This document shows positions 53,791-64,000 of a DNA stretch of 64,000 bases, piece after piece. This DNA comes from Cercophora sp. LCS_1 (Eukaryota; Ascomycota; Sordariomycetes; Sordariales; Lasiosphaeriaceae). The notes below the pieces were generated by a model that was given only the letters and a program-made list of their open reading frames with translations, was not told the DNA's origin and made no database searches. Made by a program: the position numbers and the translations under genes. Location: positions 186,001-250,000 of the forward strand of contig JAPZLL010000036.1 of assembly GCA_036250225.1 (NCBI GenBank), written 5' to 3'. How positions within the stretch are numbered: position 1 is the first letter of the stretch; every line of letters begins with the position of its first letter.

Positions 53791-56698
53791 GCGGCCTGGG
53801 CAGGTATTAAAAAAAAGCCCGGCAGGCGTCAACAAGCAAGTCCAAAGCCCTTTCCATACCGTTTTAGGCATTCAAATATCGAGTGATATCTTGGGGTCTT
53901 GGGGTCTTGGAGTCACTTCTTTTCGGTGGATGAATATCCCTTCGACCTTTTTTGTGTGTGCCGTTTGTTTTGTCGGGGACTGGACTGGTCTGGTCAAAAC
54001 CCAAGAATTGCGGGCCTTCTCCGAGTTGCAACCTGATCGGCGTGTATGCCATAGCCCAAGGTCATGTAATATTCTTTGACGGGTTGGAGTCTCATTCAAC
54101 ACCCTGAGTGTCTAGATGTGTTACTTTCTCGTTGAATAGAACCACCCTTGGCTGTTTACTTTGGCGGAGAATTGGTACGGTTTTCAGCGTCCAAACCGAC
54201 AACCTGACAACCCCCCGTTCGAGGACGCGGCCACATCTCAGCGCAGAGGGTCCTCAAGCTGCCATGGCGTGATGAGAGGAACCACAAGCTGAAAGAATGC
54301 TCGGTAGCACTTTCTGGTACTTTCATGCGCATGGGTCTTCGTGTTTACGCGAGCTTGCAAGCGACGTGATACAGGCGAGGGTTCACAGTTGCTTGTCAAG
54401 ACAGGGTGTCTCGGTTTGGTGTCACTTACTATCTACTCAAACCGCTATTTCGGTCGGCCTTGGGCGGTAGTCCGTATTTTTCGTGTAATGTCCGTAGGTT
54501 AACTCTGAGACAACTGATGCATGAAATCGACGACGTGCTGTTCCTGGTGTGTGGGGTGACCCGCTGGCCAGGGGTTTCGGCACCGGTGCCGGGGCGGTGC
54601 GGGTGTGGACCCCCCCGCTAGCAAGCGGCCCTAGACATGCATGCATTGACCAGTAAGACTATGAATCGTGACATCACCACTCAGACCTCCAATTGAGGAG
54701 CCCACGTCTTCGGCGTGAGGCGTCAGGTCCTACAATACACAATACACGTAAATTCTTAACCCACCCCCACCACGTCCCCCACCCCTCCTTTCTGACCAAT
54801 CAGAAGCCGACTTTATCTCTCGTCCCAATCCGGCAACCGGCTCACCCCAATGCACAGTTTGAAATCTGAATTTCAAACCAATCCTCTGCATTCACGGTGA
54901 CTTTTTTTTTATCTTGATTGATTGCTTTTTCCCGCTTGGGCATCACAACATCCAACCACTGACGCCTATCTCGGCCCCTTGCCGGATGATTCAAAGGGCT
55001 GCGAACCTGGAGGCCGACGAGAGAATCGACCGCTTCGTGAGACCAACTTACTTGGAGCGGCACTCTGCGCTTCACGCCTTTTTCGTTCCGGCCCGGGCAG
55101 CATTTCCCTGCTGTTGGTAACCCGCAGCTTAGCTTCTGCGCGTTGAGCTGGCTTTTTGGCTGCGCTAGCGAACAAGATGGTGTGGACATGGTCCATTCGT
55201 GGCGGGGTCGTCCGCACTGATGTTCAGGTTCCCACGTGTCAAGCGACTTGCGACGAACCACAGCTTGAAATTCGTCACTCGGTGGCCAAGTCGTTGATGT
55301 GAACGACGCTCCGAAAATGACACAGGAGAGCAGCATCGCGCTATCGCGCCTACTCTATGCGTCTGCCGTCCCCTGCCCCGCGGCATACCAAAACAGGCAA
55401 AAACAGGAATATCGAGATTTTGTTTCAACAGCTGTTTCCCACTCCATTCAACCCGGGTCGCTGCTCGCTCGCTTGCTGTTTGGAGTGCCGGAGACGGTCC
55501 GGGACTTTTTTCTCTTTCGCTGCAAGTCTTCGTTCTGCCGCGGACTGATTGGCGAATGGCACCAGATCGACCAGGTCCCGCGCTCCTGGAGCGGCTCGGG
55601 AGCAAAAGACGGTAATTTAGCCTGCGTCAGTTTTTGTCGCAGCCGTATTCCGCCCATCGGATCTCAGATGCAAATCATATCATGCGAGTGCAGCCGAACG
55701 TCTTTGATGGCGCAACAACAGCTTTTGGGTGTCGCAAATTTGTGGCACGCCTCTTTCTACTGGGCTCGATACTGGGCGTGATACCTACGGGTAACGAAAG
55801 GGCGTTGCGGCCTGAAAAGCGTCTGTCTCCCTATCAGCCCACAAAGGACGAGGAGGGTTGGTGGGTTTGCCAGGGCATCAAGGACCGCCGGGCGGTCCCA
55901 GAGGGCATGGTCGCCGGCGAATCGCAACAGGGGCCCGTAACCGTGTCATGGCAATTTTGGATGAAGGGCGCTCGATTGGGATCGGATTCCTGCGGCTGCC
56001 CTGGAGTGGCTTGCATGGGCTTGCAGCTGCCCCTGTTCTGCCCTGCGAAAGCTCGCAAGCTTCTCGCTAGCCTCGACGCCTCCGCGCATCCCATCACTCC
56101 CCACGTCGAGTCGTTCGTCCAGGCCCGCGAGTTGACCCCGTCCGCATGGCCTTGGCCGACGCCACGGCTCCTGTTCGATGTCTGCTTAGGCAAAAGAGAA
56201 ATTTGTCCGTGTCGACACCAGGAGCACCCCCGAGACCATGGCCGCTCCCGTTTGCTGCCGCACTGATGCGTTGTCTTGGTCCCGGCCAGTCCGCTCCCTT
56301 TTGTTTCCTTTTGATGCTTATAGATCATAGCATATCCCCTAATGCCCCCGCCACGCCTTCTCTTCCCCGGTTCTGCCTCTCTGGTATATGCTTTTGCGCC
56401 CGTCTCATGGTTTGATCTTCTCTATCTCTTTGCGCGTTCCAGGTCTCTGTTGGTTTCTTCTCGGCGGGCCGTGGTCACTTCTCTTCATCACCGTCCCTTT
56501 CCCGGGTTACTGTTTGACTGTATCACTCCGGGTCTTCCTAAGTTCGGCAGACACGAGCTTTGGGCTCTCCAGGACGAATGATGCTCCAAGTCTTGTAAAT
56601 TCCGGTTCACTCCTACAAGACACCCCCGGTCAAAGGTAGCAGCAGTCTACCTCGGACAGCCAGACTTGAACACTCTCTACTCCGATACTCAGTACGGG
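53791..56698. other. Long gene-poor region before the DUF4203 gene
   Basis: About 2.9 kb without a supported gene. The longest frame (55634-56266, plus) has no recognisable feature and an irregular composition. The last several hundred nucleotides are pyrimidine-rich in places (TTTTGTTTCCTTTTGATGC), as in a promoter with a long 5' UTR. Confidence 0.4.
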
Positions 56699-59600
56699 AT
56701 GAAACTTTTTACTTCTTCCCATACAGGGGCGTTACTCTGTATTTCTCTTTTCGTCCATGCTACCGTTGCTCTACATCCCAATGTAGCGAGGAGACAAGAG
56801 ACCAGTCTTTCAACAACAGCCCCGCCAACAGCAACAGCAACGAACAACCGGGATAGCCAAGCGCCTACCTCCATATCAGGGACCGATCGGGACGACAGCT
56901 CTCGGACCTCGACGGCCAATCCTAGTTCAGTGTCGATTTCGGACTCCTCGACTGTACCGACAAGCACCAGCACTCTCAACACCACACTCTTTCACAGTAA
57001 GTCAAATACTGATATTTTCCGAGCAAGGTTCTAACAGTTCAGACGTTATTCCGGAAGGCCAACTGCCACTAGAGCCAGTAATCACCCCTGGGTGGGCAGT
57101 AGCTGGAGTCATCCTCGTTGGCACAGGTGTTGTCTACGCCCTAATTGGGATCAAAGCACGATGGCTCCACACCTTCTTTTCCACGGCCTTCCTCGCCAGC
57201 CTGGGAACGACGGTCTTGATCGTCTACGTCATGGTACCTCCAGTCAGCAATGCCATCCAAGGAGCTTACGTTGTGGCTGTCGTATGCACTGGCTTGATAT
57301 TGGGTGGCCTCGCCGTCGTGTTTAGAGAAGTCACCGAATGCCTAGGATGTCTCCTCGGCGGGTTCTGCTTGAGCATGTGGCTGCTTGCTCTACAACCAGG
57401 TGGTCTCATTGCTCGGACAGGCGGCAAGGTTGGCTTTATCGCTGCCTTCACCCTGGCCACATTCTGCTTGTATTTCACGAAGTGGACTCGCAACTACGGC
57501 CTCATCGCCTGCATCTCGTTCTCTGGCGCCACGATCGCCGTGCTGGGCATCGATTGCTTCAGCCGCGCGGGACTGAGGGAATTCTGGGCGTACCTCTGGG
57601 CGCTCAACGACAATCTCTTTCCCATTGGCGTCGTCACATACCCGCTGACGCGCGGGATTCGCGTGGAACTTGCGGTTACCATTCTCATCTTCCTGGCTGG
57701 CATCGTCTCTCAACTCAAGCTGTGGCGCATTATCAAGGAGCGCCGTGACAAGCGTAACGCCGAACTTGCTGAGGGCGAGCGCAACTTGAGAGTTGAGGAA
57801 GAGGAGGTGGGCCGTCAAATCGAGGAGATGACGACTCGCGAGCGGCGCGAATGGGAGCGTGTATATGGCGACGGCACGGGGAGTCAAGTTGGCGATTCGG
57901 TCGACTCGGGAGTTGGTGACATGGAAAGCGAAAAACGAGCCCGCGACAGCAACGGTGTCTCAGTAACCGTCACAAGTCGACCCCAGTCGCCCAACGGAAC
58001 CGATGATGGGACCGAAAGGAATCAGCCCCCTGTAAATCGGGCTGCAACTCCTTTGTCTCTTGCAAAAGCCCTGGCTGCTGCCGAGGCCGAGTCAAAGGGT
58101 CGGAATAGCTGCACTGTTACTGCCAGGGCAACCGACAATGCTTCGAATCCGCCAAGGGTCGCGAGTCCTGTTGGAGGTAGTGATGCTGCATCAGGGATTG
58201 AAACACGTCGCTCGTCAGCACATCACTCAAACCACGGGCCTCAGGTCTCACCGCCTCCGACGGTTGTTCCTTTGCCTTTCAAGATCCCAGAGTCGCGGGA
58301 AGACGACGAAAGGTCTTCGGTTGCCACCTTTGCTGGTGGAGAGGATGAGGATCCCGAGCCGAAACCAAAGCGACACAGCAGGACCGAGTTGCTGGCAAGA
58401 AGACTATCGAATGGATCGGCTAAACTTCTGCGGAGTCTATCCCGGCGATCAACACGGAGCAAGCAGGATAATGAGCCAGCAAGTGAGAGTCGTGAGGGCT
58501 TGTTTGACGCCGTTCTTCACATGAAAGACGAGAGCGATTCAGTCATTGCCACGATGGACGGCATGAGCTCCGCCGCGGGGTCAGCAAGAAGCAGCGTGCA
58601 ATCAGTGAAGATTGATCTCGGCGTTGCCTTGGGGGTTAAGAAACAGCCTTCATCGTCTGGAAAGGGCAGGACATCGCCCCTGTCTAGGCTGTCATCAAGC
58701 GATCCTGTAGACGGCAAGCTAGGGTTGGAGGATCTAATGCTGACGGTGTCAACGGGGGTCATTGAGCTGGAGGCTCTGGACATCGGTCATCAAATATCTG
58801 AGGGTACGACTAAAAGCGACGAAATCGCCAAGACGGCACCTAAAAGCCCTCAGTCTCCCTTGGAAGTGTCCATCAAAGACGAGGCAGGCCAGAGTAGGAG
58901 GAAATCTACTGCATCGGTCGATTCTGTACCCGCCAGTCTGAAGATGGAGAACCTCCCAGCTGCACTCTCACGGGTCGCTTTATCGTACCGGACCAATGAG
59001 TGGGCGAAACATCTCGACGGCGCCGAAGCACCGGAGCCGGATTCTCTCCCAAGCGCCACGCAGTCTGAGCAGTCAACTTCACCCATCCTAAGTGAGAAGT
59101 CGGCACCACTAGATGTGATTGATCTCCAACAAACGGCAGAAACCGCAGCACTGCCAATCGCTGCCCCTCATTCGGCCAGCGCCATGTCACGGAGCAGCTC
59201 CCGCGGGTCTATCCTCGGCTTCCCAGACCCAGCATCCTTTGGGCAACCAACACCCGAGTCCCAACAAAAGGGCCGATCCACTCCCTTCCGGACCGCCTCG
59301 GGAACCCTCAAGGCCCGATCCTCGGTGCTCCTCTCCCAACCCATCGCCGAGGAAACCGACTTGGACTCTCTCCCGGCCCCCCTCAACAAAGATAGCTCCT
59401 CCCCAGTCCCCCAGCTCTCCACCTCCACTTCCACTCCCAACCTCTACACCCCACCGGCCTCCCAAACCCTCATCGGCATGCGCGAAACCATGCTCCGCAA
59501 CAAAGCCTCGTACAGCTACCTCATCCCCCAGCATAGCCAGACGCCCGAGCCCCTCCCCACCATTCCCTCCCGCCCCTCCTCAGACGCAGGCTCCATCTAC

Positions 59601-60149
59601 AACCAACCCCTCGACCTCGACGACCTCCCTCTCTCCCAACGCCGCGTCCTTATCCGCCAAAGCAGTCTCAACTTCGCACCAACCCCACACAAACCCTCGC
59701 GTTCCTCCCTCCGCCTGAGCGCAACCCCAACCACCCCGGCCCTCGCTGAAACTGCCGCGTTCGACTCCCACCAACCCCTCCGCCGCTCTATCATTCCACC
59801 AGAGGCAATCCGTCAAACCCAGCTCGCAAACTTTCGCTCCTCCGTCGCAGCCGACTTAAGACCCGTTGCACCACCAGGATTAGTAACGCAAGCGGTCAAC
59901 TCACGTGGCGAAATGGGTTTCACACAAAGAACCTCAATGATGAGCCTGAGAGGGGCATGCACAAGTGGTGACTGGCAGAGGAGCGTGATGCTCGGACAGA
60001 TGGATGCCGAGGCGCAAAGACGTGAGGCAGAGAGGATAGGCGCTGAGGGACGCCAGCGAGAGTTTGAGGAAAGGATGAGGAGCGGACAGCTGATGGAGGC
60101 GCATAGGGATGCGTTGAGGAAGATGCAGGGTGGTGTTCGGGATTTATAG
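56699..60149 (+). CDS. DUF4203 (TMEM198-like) multi-pass membrane protein with long disordered tail
   Basis: Two exons, 56699-56996 and 57043-60149, with a 46-nt intron (GTAAGT..CAG, branch TTCTAAC), give 1134 aa. A signal peptide (MKLFTSSHTGALLCISLFVH) and a Ser/Thr-rich, probably O-glycosylated lumenal segment of about 75 residues come first. Seven hydrophobic helices follow (about residues 112-330): GWAVAGVILVGTGVVYALIG, FLASLGTTVLIVYVMV, AYVVAVVCTGLILGGLAVVF and so on, ending with VELAVTILIFLAGIVSQLKL. This is the DUF4203/TMEM198 arrangement. The remaining 790 residues are low-complexity, Ser/Pro/Thr-rich and likely cytosolic, except for a charged helical end (EAQRREAERIGAEGRQREFE). The cellular role of fungal members is not established. 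Confidence 0.83.
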
Positions 60150-60832
60150 GGTCAAGATCTAGGTGATGGATTACGTCTGGCTGACATGAAGGGTATTTCT
60201 ATGTTTATGTTTATTTTTCTTTGTCGGTGTTTGGAGTTGCGGTAATTATGTGGTGATTACGTTGTGGTGGTGCCGCAGTTTGATGTTTTGGTGTTTGTGT
60301 GTGGATATATGGGATACCAAATATATATTAGATATAAAGGGCCGGGGATATAAAGCTGGCTGTTGCTATCGGTAGAGGCAGATATAGTCGGTAATGATAA
60401 AGTAAAATCATTTTGATCTTCTCCTGGTGGTAGGTAGCCTTGGCGACGCCCTGGGAGCCTGGAGCCTGGCCTTAGTGTCTTTGACATATCCGTCGGTTGG
60501 CTTGGGTTCATGATCAAGATGTCCTACCCAGCACGGGACTGTGGGATGATGACCACCAGCGGGTTTCATTTTCGCAACGGAATACTTCTCACGGACGTCA
60601 ACATGAATACCATTGGGGTATCTTCTACACCATCTAGTCCGGTTCCAGCGTTGCACAGAAACCCTCCAAAATACCCTTGGGTGACCGCATGGAAGAGTCC
60701 TCTCCTCTAACGCCAAACAAATTGTCGAACAAAACTAGTAACAACAAAATCGACATCAACGTCTGACCGTGTACCACGAGGGGCAACCGTTCCCACGTTC
60801 ATCCGGTCATCAAGACCTATTCAGCATCTTGA
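60150..60832. other. Intergenic region downstream of the DUF4203 gene
   Basis: About 680 nt. AT-rich patches (TATATGGGATACCAAATATATATTAG near 60306) are probably in or near the 3' UTR. No gene recognised. Confidence 0.4.
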
Positions 60833-61538
60833 TCAGATCCCGAGCTCCTTGCTCATTTCGAGGCTTTCGGCGAGTTCACCAACTGCTTCATACTCACCGT
60901 GCTCGCAGTGGACACAACTGCACCCAACGTCAGCCTCGGGGCCCCAGAAACCCCGCCATGTTTGGTGAGGCTTGCAGCAATGAATGTTTCTGTAGAGGCG
61001 GAGGTACTCCCATGGGCTGCCAAGGCCACCGAGCCTTTCGATAATTCGAAATTCCAGTTGAAACCGGTTAGTCATCTCGTGTCAGATTTCAAAACCACTC
61101 AATAAGCAGTCATTTTTGGCGATTTCCACAGCTAACGGGTACGATTGGATGGTGAGTCCATGTCCCCCGTCAGTCAGGATACAATGTATCCGAGAAGACA
61201 TGCCGCCGATCATTCTTTCGAAAAACAAACTTGATGATCCCGCGGCAATCTGGGTTGCCGCGCCCAGGGGTATCAGTCTCGAGTAGATTGTTGTAGAAGC
61301 GCTTGGCGAACTCAACTACGTCCCGACCGATGGTGTTCGGTCCCATCTTCACGAAACGCAGGCTCGAGAAATTGACTGGTACCGCTTTCGCATTGAGACG
61401 CGGTTGGCCGCCCTCGTCATTGACAGCGTCGTGAAGACTTGCTGCTTGGCTGGTATCAGGTGACCTCCACGTTGACGAAGGAAGTTCCCTGGAGGAAAGT
61501 GGGAGAAACCGCAGACGGAATCTGGGCAAGGTTGGTCA
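60833..61538 (-). other. Possible small multi-exon gene, unknown
   Basis: Two neighbouring minus-strand frames look less random than their surroundings. The first is open from about 61538 to 61170 and contains VNFSSLRFVKMGPNTIGRDV and EFAKRFYNNLLETDTPGRG. The second, 61075-60833, begins MTNRFQLEFRIIERLGG and has a Cys-rich end (CSCVHCEHGEY). A GTGAGT donor lies inside the second. A third frame between them (61315-61082) overlaps the first. They could be exons of one small gene, but no gene model without conflicts was found and no family is recognised. Confidence 0.22.
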
Positions 61539-63359
61539 AGTGGCAGGAACGAGGTCAAGCGCCCTTACGTGGGCGTAGCAAAAGGGCAGGTGGCAGGCCA
61601 GGAGCTCCTTCCTCATCAACTCCAAGAACTTGCTCTTACCGATTGGACAAGGTCAGTGCGATACACTCAAACATGGAAACACGCGTCGAGGACCTTGAGG
61701 AACTCAAAACTTGGATGTGGTTGACAACATGGTCGCATTGTAAAGATACCTTATACGCTAAATCCTCACTCGTTTCTTCAACCGATCCCGGTAGTTTTAC
61801 CCGTATACTAAGGTTGGCTAGTCCAAACCTCTGGGAACATTTTGTTGACCTAATATCATATAGGATCTATGTAAGAAATACGACTCCGATCCTTCCTGGT
61901 ATAACGACAAGTTCGAGAACTCGGCAAAGCCGCTGAAGGAGTATCACAAGAGACACGCCGACCAGGCTGGGTCTCCAGTTCGGCTGGTCCCTGGCTCCGC
62001 GCAGCCAAAAAAACAAAAGCAAAAAAAAAAAAAAACAAGTTTGCCGGGTACAATAAAAACGACAACGACAGCTTGCATGACTCCGAGAGGAGCGGTTTGA
62101 ATCTCACCAGTGTGGCTGCACCCAATGTATCCATCCCCTCAACTACAAGCCCCCCGTTTCCAGAGTCCACCCCAAACTCCACCAACCGCAAAAGAACAAG
62201 GACATCCCAACAGCCAACTGCTAAAACGAGGTTTAAACGCCGCCCATATACTCGAAAGTGGACCCTGAAGGCCAACAACACAACCCCTCCTCCTCAAACG
62301 ACACCACCCAAAACACTCCCACCTTGGGTTTTTCTTCCCAAACCCCAAACCTTTACCTCCCCAACCAAATAAAGAACTCAGCCCTTCCCTCTCCAACCCA
62401 CAGCTCTTGATGCCCCGCCCTTTCCTCCCCCAAGACACCCCCTCACAAAGAACACAACACCCAGCGGCCCGCCCCTCACACGTCTCCTTTGTTCAAGCCC
62501 GCCAAGCCCGACGTTCCATCGGCACTAGCGCGCCCAGGGTCCCGCTGCACCGTTGCACCCGCGCGCCAAGAACAGTTTAGATCCGGGCTTCCACGTGGAA
62601 ATTTTGCTTTAGCGACCCTGTCAATCCGCACCCGCCCGCCCACCAGGACCCGCATCCAGCAGACCCCTCATCACGGGTCCCCCGCTTCGGCCCCGCGCTT
62701 TGGCCGGTTGGCGATGGCGGGGTGGGAAGAGGGCTTTCCTTTTCCAGCAAATCCTTTCCAGCAAATACACACGGAATTATTGAAGTGTAGAAACATTGAC
62801 GATTCTGAGTGGGATTGTGAAAATACATGATTTTTTTTTCTCATTTGCAAGTGCTGTGCTGATGTCAGAGAGATTGTTTGATAAGGTGTGGCAGAGCAAG
62901 TCAGACACACTATCGCGTTGCTACTTAGCACAGTCTGCATTCGCAGATTACCTAACTTACATGTCGGAGAACCCTTAACCAGATTGTCCGACTAGACTAA
63001 CAAGACATGCGAAAAAAGACAGGACCAACCAACCAGCCCGTTATGACTGCAGCCTACCGACCCGACGATGCATGGTATATAACCCGAAGAACCGCAAAGG
63101 AACCCTTTCCTACTTACTCCTTGACGCCACCCGTTCCGGAACCAATGATCAAATATTACAAGGTGTGCCGTCGACAGCGAAATCGCGCTGGCAAACCAGC
63201 AGTGGGTTATTGTGACCACTCCCGTCACTCTCCGCCCTTTTTTGCGCCATCGACATGGACATCTGCCTTGATATAGATTTCTCCATGTTGGCAGTTGCAT
63301 GTCCTTTCCACTTCGACTTTCGCCTCGAGGCGGATCTCCTTTCCGTCAACATCAAGCTC
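61539..63359. other. Low-complexity gene-free stretch
   Basis: No gene recognised in 1.8 kb. It contains an A-rich run at about 62010-62038 and a stretch rich in CCCC/CAAAC-type words at 62140-62480. Nothing suggests a coding function. Confidence 0.4.
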
Positions 63360-64000
63360 CTAGCTTCGACGCAGGGAAAGGAGGCTTGCGGCACCGCGGG
63401 CGCTACTCGAAAGGTGGATCTCATTCTCCGGTCTGTTCCGTTTCGGCGTGGTAGGCCGATTTGGGAGGGGAGTGCGCTGTTGCGGTCGCTGCTCGGGACG
63501 TGTGCTGGGCAGCCTCGGCAACCCGTCACTTTCGCTGCTGTCGGTTTTCTCCGCTTCCGCGGTTTCGTCGTCATCCTCCTCAATCATGCCCCTGCGCTCT
63601 TCGACCACGCGAATTGCCGAAGAAGATGGCGCAAGACCCTTGGTCCTATTCAACGCTGCTCGTGCTCGCTCCTCCATGGCTCGTACCACTGCCCGGAGTA
63701 CATCAGGTGGCGCCCCCGAGACTCTGCCTGCCTTGTCACCAGGCGCGAGGCCAGCACTGAAACGGCCGTCATAGAGGGGACGACGAGGTGGTGGTGATGG
63801 CCTCCTGAGCTGTTCGAAAGGCACGCTGACTTGGTTCGTTTCAACCTTGTAGCTGGCGAGCTTCAACCGAGAATCTATTTGACCCCTCAGGTAAGAAAGT
63901 TTCTGCTTGATCTGTTAGCTGACTTTCAACCCCGCGATTCTATGAGGACGTACGGCGTTCAGCTCGGATGTATTCAGGCTCGGCCCTGGCCGTTCGGGAA
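63360..64000 (-). CDS. C-terminal part of an unidentified gene (cut by the window edge)
   Basis: The gene enters from beyond 64000. A partial exon 64000-63954 ends ..SLNTSELNA, then a 42-nt intron (63953-63912, GTACGT..CAG with CTAAC just before the acceptor) joins in phase 0 to the last exon 63911-63360. The last exon encodes 183 residues: IKQKLSYLRGQIDSRLKLAS, VSVPFEQLRRPSPPPRRPLY and VLRAVVRAMEERARAALNRT, then a Ser/Glu/Pro-rich tail ending AASLLSLRRS. The helix before the tail may form a coiled coil. I do not recognise the family from this part. Confidence 0.6.

Noticed and set aside
55634..56266. 210-codon plus-strand frame before the DUF4203 gene
   Set aside because: No signal, domain or plausible structure, and competing frames on the other strand; most likely chance in GC-rich DNA.

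Overview
The window is nuclear DNA of a filamentous ascomycete (Pezizomycotina). Sordariomycetes is my best guess, from overall protein resemblance only. Support comes from genes split by short introns (about 42-163 nt) with CTAAC/CTGA-type branch sites, CT-rich promoters, RCO-1/Tup1 with a proline-rich linker, a C-5 sterol desaturase, a UstYa-like (DUF3328) protein and HET-type genes. No rRNA, tRNA, CRISPR array or intact transposon was recognised.

Layout. 0.7-2.8 kb: LCHN/Anr2-type DENN protein (+). 3.4-4.1 kb: broken C2H2 zinc-finger gene (-) in AT-richer DNA. 4.6-5.7 kb: RNase MRP subunit Rmp1 (+). 6.1-8.1 kb: Tup1/RCO-1 corepressor (-) with a long gene-poor upstream region. 10.4-12.2 kb: broken HET-domain gene (+). 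12.9-13.9 kb: secreted repeat protein studded with Lys-Arg sites (-). 15.8-16.8 kb: UstYa-like DUF3328 protein (+). 17.9-19.0 kb: Erg3 (+). 19.7-20.1 kb: small membrane protein (-). 20.6-21.3 kb: ribosomal protein eL28 (+). 22.3-23.6 kb: malate dehydrogenase (+). 24.3-25.1 kb: TRAPP subunit Trs33 (-). 25.8-27.7 kb: SUMO E3 ligase Pli1/Siz (-). 28.5-28.9 kb: DUF2423 nucleolar protein (+). 29.4-32.4 kb: GPI ethanolamine-phosphate transferase Gpi7/Las21 (+). 32.6-35.8 kb: condensin CAP-G (-), head to head with NOP4 (+, 36.2-38.5 kb). 38.7-40.0 kb: conserved unknown (-). 41.2-43.4 kb: NIPA-type Mg transporter (+). 44.5-46.3 kb: acyl-activating enzyme (+). 47.0-48.6 kb: Erf4 (-). 50.6-52.1 kb: unknown membrane protein (+). 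52.9-53.5 kb: hypothetical (-). 56.7-60.1 kb: DUF4203 membrane protein (+). 60.8-63.3 kb: gene-poor, low-complexity. The right edge carries the end of an unidentified gene (-).

Most genes are housekeeping: ribosome and RNA biology (RMP1, eL28, DUF2423, NOP4), chromosomes (condensin, SUMO ligase), and membrane or lipid biology (ERG3, GPI7, TRAPP, ERF4). The accessory part is about 3-17 kb. It combines two broken genes with the unusual pair of an 11-repeat Kex2-type secreted precursor and a UstYa-like protein. That pair has the minimal shape of a fungal ribosomally made peptide (RiPP, dikaritin-like) locus, but the repeats lack the aromatic residues of known dikaritin cores. If the two genes work together, the product would be of a new kind; this is inference.
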